Source: Pleodorina starrii (Eukaryota; Chlorophyta; Chlorophyceae; Chlamydomonadales; Volvocaceae). Taken from it: a DNA stretch of 64,000 nucleotides. Shown here piece after piece: positions 58,251-64,000 of the stretch (its first letter is position 1; each line of letters starts with the position of its first letter). Location: contig BRXU01000001.1 in NCBI GenBank assembly GCA_030267565.1, forward strand, positions 5,704,001 through 5,768,000, given 5' to 3'. The notes under the pieces are model-generated. The model had not been told where the DNA came from and did not search any database. It saw only the letters and a program-made list of their open reading frames with translations. Made by a program: the position numbers and the translations under genes.

Positions 58251-60118
58251 TCACTGCGCCTTCTTGGGTGGCGCCGCCTTGGGGATCTTGCTCACGATCC
58301 TGCGAGTGCGATCAGGCAGCATTTGGAGTCAGTTGTCAAGGGTGCCACATCATCAGCGGAGCTCAGCCAGCCCTCCAGTCAGGGCCCTCAGACGCCTAAG
58401 CATAACACAGCTGTCGAGGAGGTTACCACCCTCGCGGCCGAGCCCGGGGGGGTGCCGCACAGGGATGGACTAAACCAACTTCGAGACCCGGCACGGCCTA
58501 CATGGCGCTTCGCAACCAGCACCACCCGTGGTTTACCGTGGCCCCGTCAGAAGCCGACGAATATTACTAAACCAGTACAAATGAGCAATACGAGAATGGA
58601 AGAAAATCTTCCTGTTCGGAAGTCGAGTCGGCCCGAGAGCCGCGCCAGCTGTCCAACACCGCACTGGTCGCACGAGGTACAAGCGCCTCGTGGCTTCCAC
58701 TCCCACATCGACGATGCAGCCCCGCCTTTGGCCACTCAGATCCCTTACCCCCGCCCCACTCCTCAGCCATGCTCCTCAACACTGCCCCGCCCGGCCTCCC
58801 GGCCGCACTACTCACTCGCTGAACTTGGTGGTCAGCTCGTCGAACTTGTTCTTGGCCGCCGCCAGCACCTTATCAATTTCCTCCTGCTTCAGCTCATACA
58901 ACTTGGGCGTAGTGAAGGCGACCAAGACCACTGCGGAACGGCAGAGAAGCGGCAGAAGATTAAGGGGTGAAAGCAAGGTGCCCCGTAGAAAAACAGCTGT
59001 ACGATGCACCGTGACCCCGTTTGCTGTTTCGCTCCCACAGGTTGTGCACATATAGCGGTGATTCCTGTGTACAGCAGGTCTTGGTGCGCAGGGTGCACCA
59101 ACAGCACCCGCTCAATGCTTCGTTGGGCTGTACCGCATAATAATGTGGTGGTGGTGGTGCACCGCAGACCGCACTCCAGGGGTGGCTGCTTACCCAGGTA
59201 CACCAGCGTGATGGGGCCGATGACGGCGAAGACACGCGCGGCGGAGTACGAGGCAGCGACCACCTGCAGCGGCGTCATACGAGTCCGAAACAAGCTCGCC
59301 GGGCTGGAAGCGAGCGATCGGCCCCTCGAACGAACTGACTTTGTGGGCTTGTTCAAGGGCATGCAGCCGCCTGTGCATGGGGTTTTAAGCGAGCCTGGCT
59401 CCTCCCGACGTGGGCCCACCCTCCTCAGCGCCACTCCCCACACAACAGCTCAACAGATGCGCACGGACCCGTAGGAGAAACCTACCAGGAGAGACAGTTT
59501 CAAGTCCTTGCCGGATGCCAGTACACCGATGGTGGCTGTACATGAGGAGCAAACAACAGGTGCCGAGGGTTTAGAGTCAGAACAGAGGCCGGACCAGCCG
59601 TTCCCCGCGACTGTTCCTTTTCAGGGCTTACTCACCGATCGCCTTGTTGACAGCCGGGAGAGCTGCATCAACGACCTTGTGGGCTTCGTCCTGGCTCAGG
59701 CCGCGGGCAAGCACGGCTGGCACTGGTGGGCCGCCCCTGCGTCACATAACGCGCCCGTGTGTTGTACTCCGGCTTGTAAGGGCGGTTGACCGGTAGTGAC
59801 AGAAGCTCTCACTTGCTTACGAAGTTGCCCATCTGAGCCCAAAGGAAGGTGGCCAGCGATGCGATAGCGACCGCATAGCAGATGACGGTGCTTGCTGGGA
59901 AAGGGTTCAGGACATATGCCAGAAAGGCAGCAGTGGCGCTGCCAAAGGCAATACCGCTCTCCTTAGGATTGCGCCAAAGCACGAGAGACTCCACTGCGAT
60001 CGTTCAAGGGAGCGCCCAAGGTTCAGGTTCAATCAATTCGTCCGGGCCTGCGCCCGTCCGGGTACTGACCATTCTTGCTGACGAAGGGGATGTGAACTGG
60101 CTTCTTTGCCGCAGCCAT
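58251..60118 (-). CDS. Reticulon-like ER membrane-shaping protein
   Basis: Seven exons in phase (60118-60070, 59993-59813, 59736-59636, 59535-59486, 59263-59194, 58930-58816, 58299-58251) give 204 residues. The reticulon homology domain is clear: VESLVLWRNPKESGIAFG, then a long hydrophobic hairpin (AFLAYVLNPFPASTVICY, ASLATFLWAQMGNF), a polar loop (GLSQDEAHKVVDAALPAVNKAI), and the second hairpin (YSAARVFAVIGPITLVYL, VVLVAFTTPKLYE). The tail ends EIVSKIPKAAPPKKAQ, typical of plant RTNLB proteins. Such wedge-like hairpins curve tubular ER. The short N-terminus suits the plant/algal subgroup. Confidence 0.9.
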
Positions 60119-61327
60119 AATAGCGACGCTATCGAGGTGCTCCTGGTCGCGGGGAGTTGCGCGTATATCGGCCGGAAAACGCACGGTGATAAAGCTTTCG
60201 GTACAATACACGCAGCTATTGAATATGTGTAGAACTATTTGTTATTGAGAACACTGCCCGAGAAGGGCTTCATGCAAGGACGACATCACCATCAACCATC
60301 ACCGAGCGATCGCTCATCGCAGTTCGCGTGCGCAACCGCCTTTGACGACCGGCGGTTCACATTTGTGCATACGACGTGAAATATCATATACGCCTGTGTT
60401 ACACAAAGCCTCACAGCTTGCTGTCTCTGGCACATCCGGACATTCTCCGACTTGTTATGCATCATGCTAAAATCATTGCTCTTATGCATAGATCCATACT
60501 GCCCTTCTTGCTTTACCGAACGAAACTTCTCACGCGCTGCCTTGAAGTGTGCACACGCTGCGATCGACGGAAACGAACCGCCTTCGCAGCGCCATACTAC
60601 GCGCGAATTGCAGCCATATGGGTATATGGGAATAAAGGCATACTATATGATCCACGCAACCCTTCCCTTGCTGCTGTTGCGTCCTTGCTGAATCCCGTCA
60701 GGTAGGAAATGCTTGTTTCGGCGCTACAAACCCGAAAGTCCCGTAACTAGTTGTAACAGTTGGTTCTTTATTCATGCCCGCCGGCAACCATTCTGCCACG
60801 TGAAATGCTTCAATGAGGTGTCATGGTGTCGATGTGTCTCGATGATCTCTCCTCCCTGATGGGCGATCTCGAAAGGAAAACCGTCTGGGCCCACACGCCG
60901 AAGCTGGTCCACCCTACCGCACATTTGCCCATGTTTACCGATCTGGGTACGTCGCTTACCGGTAAAAAATATATCCTCCCCGGCCGTTTATCCTCGCCTC
61001 TCCTTCCTCCGCCAGTCTCCGCCCAACTGTTCATTGCCAGTCCTGGGCCGTTTTCTTGGCCTCCGCGTCATCCAGCTGCTAGGTCACTCGGTTGCGCTAC
61101 AGCCACAACCACACGACGTAACGCAGCCCACTCCCTCATATTAATATTAAGAAGTTGCCACGGTCATGTTCTAAACCCGCCGTCCGGCGAGCCGCCAACG
61201 CACGTACACACACAGGGGGATCTGCAGCTCCCACCCTAGGCGGCGATGCGCCACTTCGCCGAACCGCTGAACACGCAAAGCGAAGCGTCAAGGAACGCGC
61301 CAAGTACAGCGCATCGTCCCGCCGGGT
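60119..61327. other. Reticulon promoter and riboflavin-kinase gene 3' region
   Basis: About 1.2 kb with no convincing gene. It is AT-rich at 60180-60480 and 60600-60780, fitting the reticulon promoter on the left. The right part should hold the 3' UTR of the next gene. Confidence 0.5.
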
Positions 61328-64000
61328 CTATCTGGCGCTGTGTTCCGCTGCAGGTGATCCAGGGTTCAGGTCAGCCCGCAGGAAGGGGTCGTCCCTCAAC
61401 TCCGCCAGCGGGGCGCAGTCCAGCGCCGCGCGGCTGACATCCGCGTCCAGATGGATCCGCTCCACCAGCGCCTCCAGACTGCTGAAGTTGGCCTCGGGCC
61501 GCACGTAGCCGCAGATCACCAGCGACAGGGTCTCGCCGTAAAAAGACTGACCGCCGGCGGAAGCGGGGAAGCGTGCGCAGGAGGAAGGGTAGGGGTGGAA
61601 GGTTGAGAAACCGTGGAAAGGCGGCCCGGGGTAGCTGGCTAGAATGCTATCTTTTTTTCACAAGGTGGTATCAGGTGTGGATGAGGAGCGGTGCAGGGCC
61701 ATCTCCTCCGGAGGCCGGCGGGGTGAGCGCCTTGGCGGCTGCGGGCCTGCGAAGTCCCTCTTGAAGCAGAAGACCTCTTGACAGGAACACGGGTGCTTGC
61801 GGACCACGCGGCACCACGCCGCAAAGAGTCTGTGCCCGGGAAGTCCTGTCCCTACCCTACCCTACCTGCCCAAACGAGTGCAGAATCCACGGCTCGAGCG
61901 TCTTCTCCTTGTTTGCAAAGAAGGGGTTCCAGCCAATGCTCAGCACCTGGCAGGTCGGTCGACACACGGGGGGGGGGGGAGCGCAACACACATTCGTGGA
62001 CACACTCATGGACGCACCCACACGGCACCCGCGGATGCACGCACGAACACATGAGGCGCTGCAACCTAGTCCGCGAGCAAATACCTCCAGTACATCTCCA
62101 GCTGACATTGGCCAGGCAGGGGCGCTACGATCGCTTCCGGTGACATCGCCAGCTCAAACCCCCACGCCACACGGCTTTCCACTGCTGCGCCAAAACGATG
62201 CCATCCGCGGCTGTGGCCTCCTGCATTCCCCTCCACTGCAGTGCAGTCAACGGCAATGGACTGCCGTGCAATTCATCAACTCACCTCCACTCACCTCCGC
62301 GACTCCTGCGCCAGCGCCTCCCTCAACTCAAAAGGCCATCACCACCTCAGCTGCCCCCAAACCAAGTGGTACGGTGGTCAGCAGTGGTCCCTCCGGTACA
62401 CAACCGTCCGCCAGCCCGCAGCCCAGCTCACCGTCTTGTGAACCTCGGGGCTACTGCCCAGCCGCGCCCAGCCCGCGTAGATGCCCGTCACTGCCTCTGC
62501 CAGAGCCGCTGCCACGGCGGCGGGGTCCAAATTCGCCGTGGGGATGCCGAGCTCCTGAGGGAGGGAGGGAGGGAGGGAGGGAGGGGGGGGAAAGCCCACA
62601 GAGATCGCTGCGACCTAACCTTCCAACATCCGGACAGACGTGGCCCAGCGGCTAAGCGCTGATAAGACTACGCCGCAGACGCCGCGGCCTAGCAGGGCAA
62701 CTCCATATAATTCCACGAGTAAAATGGAATCCATGAGAGCGCTGCTGCGTAGTGGCGGTGACGGGGATGTCCCGCTCGTGCACAATGCTCTTCGGCTTTG
62801 GTGGCCCTGTTACGCCGAAACCAGTTCCGAAACCCATCCAACACGAGAAACGCCCCCGCAAGCCCAGGGCATTTAACACCGGAACCCCGGCCCTGCAGCA
62901 TCCACGCCCGTCCCCCGCGCGCCAGGCCACGCTTTGCCCCGCATTGATTCCGCCGCCATACTCCACCCTACCTTGGAGCCCCGTCCGAAGCCCTTGACCA
63001 CCTTCCCGCGAATCCGCAGCACCCGATCCATTGGGATGACGCCCCCGCCCCCGCCCCCGCCACCGCCCTCCCCGTCTGAGCTCGCCGCAGCTGGTGGCGG
63101 CAGCAGGTCAGTGAACGGCGGCAGGCCGTAGGTGGGCGGTGAGAAGGCCAGCAGCGACGGCAGGATCTCCACCACACCGGAGCTGGCGGCCGGGTTGGCG
63201 GTGCCGTACTCGCTGTGCATGCCGACCAGGGAGGGCACCGCCACAACACGCATGCCCGCCGCCGCGGCGCCCTCCACACCGCTGGGCGCGTCCTCAAGCA
63301 CCAAGCAGCGTCTGGCCTCCAGTCCCAACCTCCGGGCCGCCTCCAGGAACACGTCCGGGTGCGGCTTGCCTCGATCAACCTGCACCGAAGACCCCAGAGC
63401 GGCGCGCAGCCAGCAAGCCGTGACGCCGCTAGGATGCGTGCGCGATGTGTTGTGCAGGGCAGGGCAGGGCAGGCACATGGCCGCTCCAAGCCGCCGTTAT
63501 ACGTGCCGTTACGAGGTAACCTACCTTCGGTGCGTGCGAGGCTGTGGCTGACACGCAGGAATGGCAGACACCCGCACACACCCGCAGCACATGCCTCTAA
63601 TTGCTACTGCCGCCCGCCCCTTACCTCATTACCTCACCTCATCGCCGCACACCACCACCGCCCCCGGCCGCTCCGCCAGCAGTCCCCTCAGTTCGTCCTT
63701 GCGGCTCATCTTGGCGACAAAGGTGGAGCGGGGGGTGCTGGTGGCCACACCGAAGGACACTCGGGAGGCGGCCAGATGGCGAACCAGGCGCAGAGCCCCC
63801 GGGAGCAGCGGCGCGTCAGACCACCTGACACAGCCGGGAAGGGGATGACAAAAACAATACGGGATGGGATGGCAAAGGGAGGGAGGGTGCGCATAGCGGG
63901 AAGGGGCGGGAAGGCAGGGCAGGGAGGGCAGGGCAGGGCGGGAGGGCGGCGAAGGCTTGCATGGAGGACGGTAAGGAGATCGCGGCCCCGGATTACAAGT
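61328..64000 (-). CDS. Bifunctional FMN phosphatase / riboflavin kinase (N-terminus beyond window)
   Basis: Minus-strand exons seen: about 63824-63641 (HAD part: [36 protein letters not shown]), about 63380-62980 ([39 protein letters not shown], then [18 protein letters not shown]), about 62557-62445 ([11 protein letters not shown]), about 61930-61860 ([20 protein letters not shown]) and 61546-61328 ([20 protein letters not shown], stop at 61328). This is the plant AtFMN/FHy arrangement: an N-terminal HAD phosphatase that hydrolyses FMN and a C-terminal riboflavin kinase that makes it, the latter with its PTAN motif. Low-complexity Gly/Ser filler joins the two domains. The catalytic HAD Asp would lie right of the window. 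Confidence 0.9.

Overview
This window is nuclear DNA from a eukaryote, most likely a chlorophycean green alga of the Chlamydomonas/Volvox group. The signs are very GC-rich, intron-dense genes with canonical GT-AG introns, Gly/Ala/Gln low-complexity inserts inside conserved proteins, candidate TGTAA poly(A) signals, divergent gene pairs, a large minisatellite, and plant/algal gene families. There are no bacterial operons or CRISPR arrays. Genes were read by splicing conserved peptide segments by eye. For nine genes, including the potassium channel, Sam50, Rab7, the reticulon, eIF3j, the DUF1295 protein and the LRR-hydrolase, the proposed exons join in phase from start to stop.

Layout from left to right: a U-box cyclophilin (PPIL2/CYP60 type, minus, runs to the left edge); an XPF/ERCC4/RAD1 repair nuclease (plus, 4.0-12.1 kb); a 5.9 kb tandem-repeat field (12.8-18.7 kb) carrying a 252 bp TRIM-like retroelement; the mitochondrial outer-membrane Sam50 gene (minus, 19.5-24.7 kb); eIF3j (plus, 25.1-26.6 kb); an inward-rectifier K+ channel with two consecutive Kir cytoplasmic domains (minus, 27.7-34.5 kb); a coiled-coil protein (minus); an LRR plus alpha/beta-hydrolase fusion (minus, 37.0-41.4 kb); a 76-residue single-span membrane protein (minus) only 66 bp upstream of the LRR-hydrolase start; a DUF1295 membrane protein (plus, 42.0-44.2 kb); an EGF-containing exostosin-like GT47 glycosyltransferase (minus, 45.7-52.9 kb); Rab7 (plus); a HAD-family phosphatase (plus); a reticulon (minus); and a bifunctional FMN phosphatase/riboflavin kinase (minus, runs off the right edge).

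The genes do not form one pathway. They are mostly conserved housekeeping genes: splicing and ubiquitin, nucleotide-excision repair, mitochondrial beta-barrel biogenesis, translation initiation, membrane traffic and ER shape, flavin metabolism. The unusual content is the Kir channel with duplicated cytoplasmic domains, the possible two-cistron unit at 37-41.7 kb, the hierarchically duplicated 12-bp minisatellite with its nested retroelement, and two apparent GC-AG introns.
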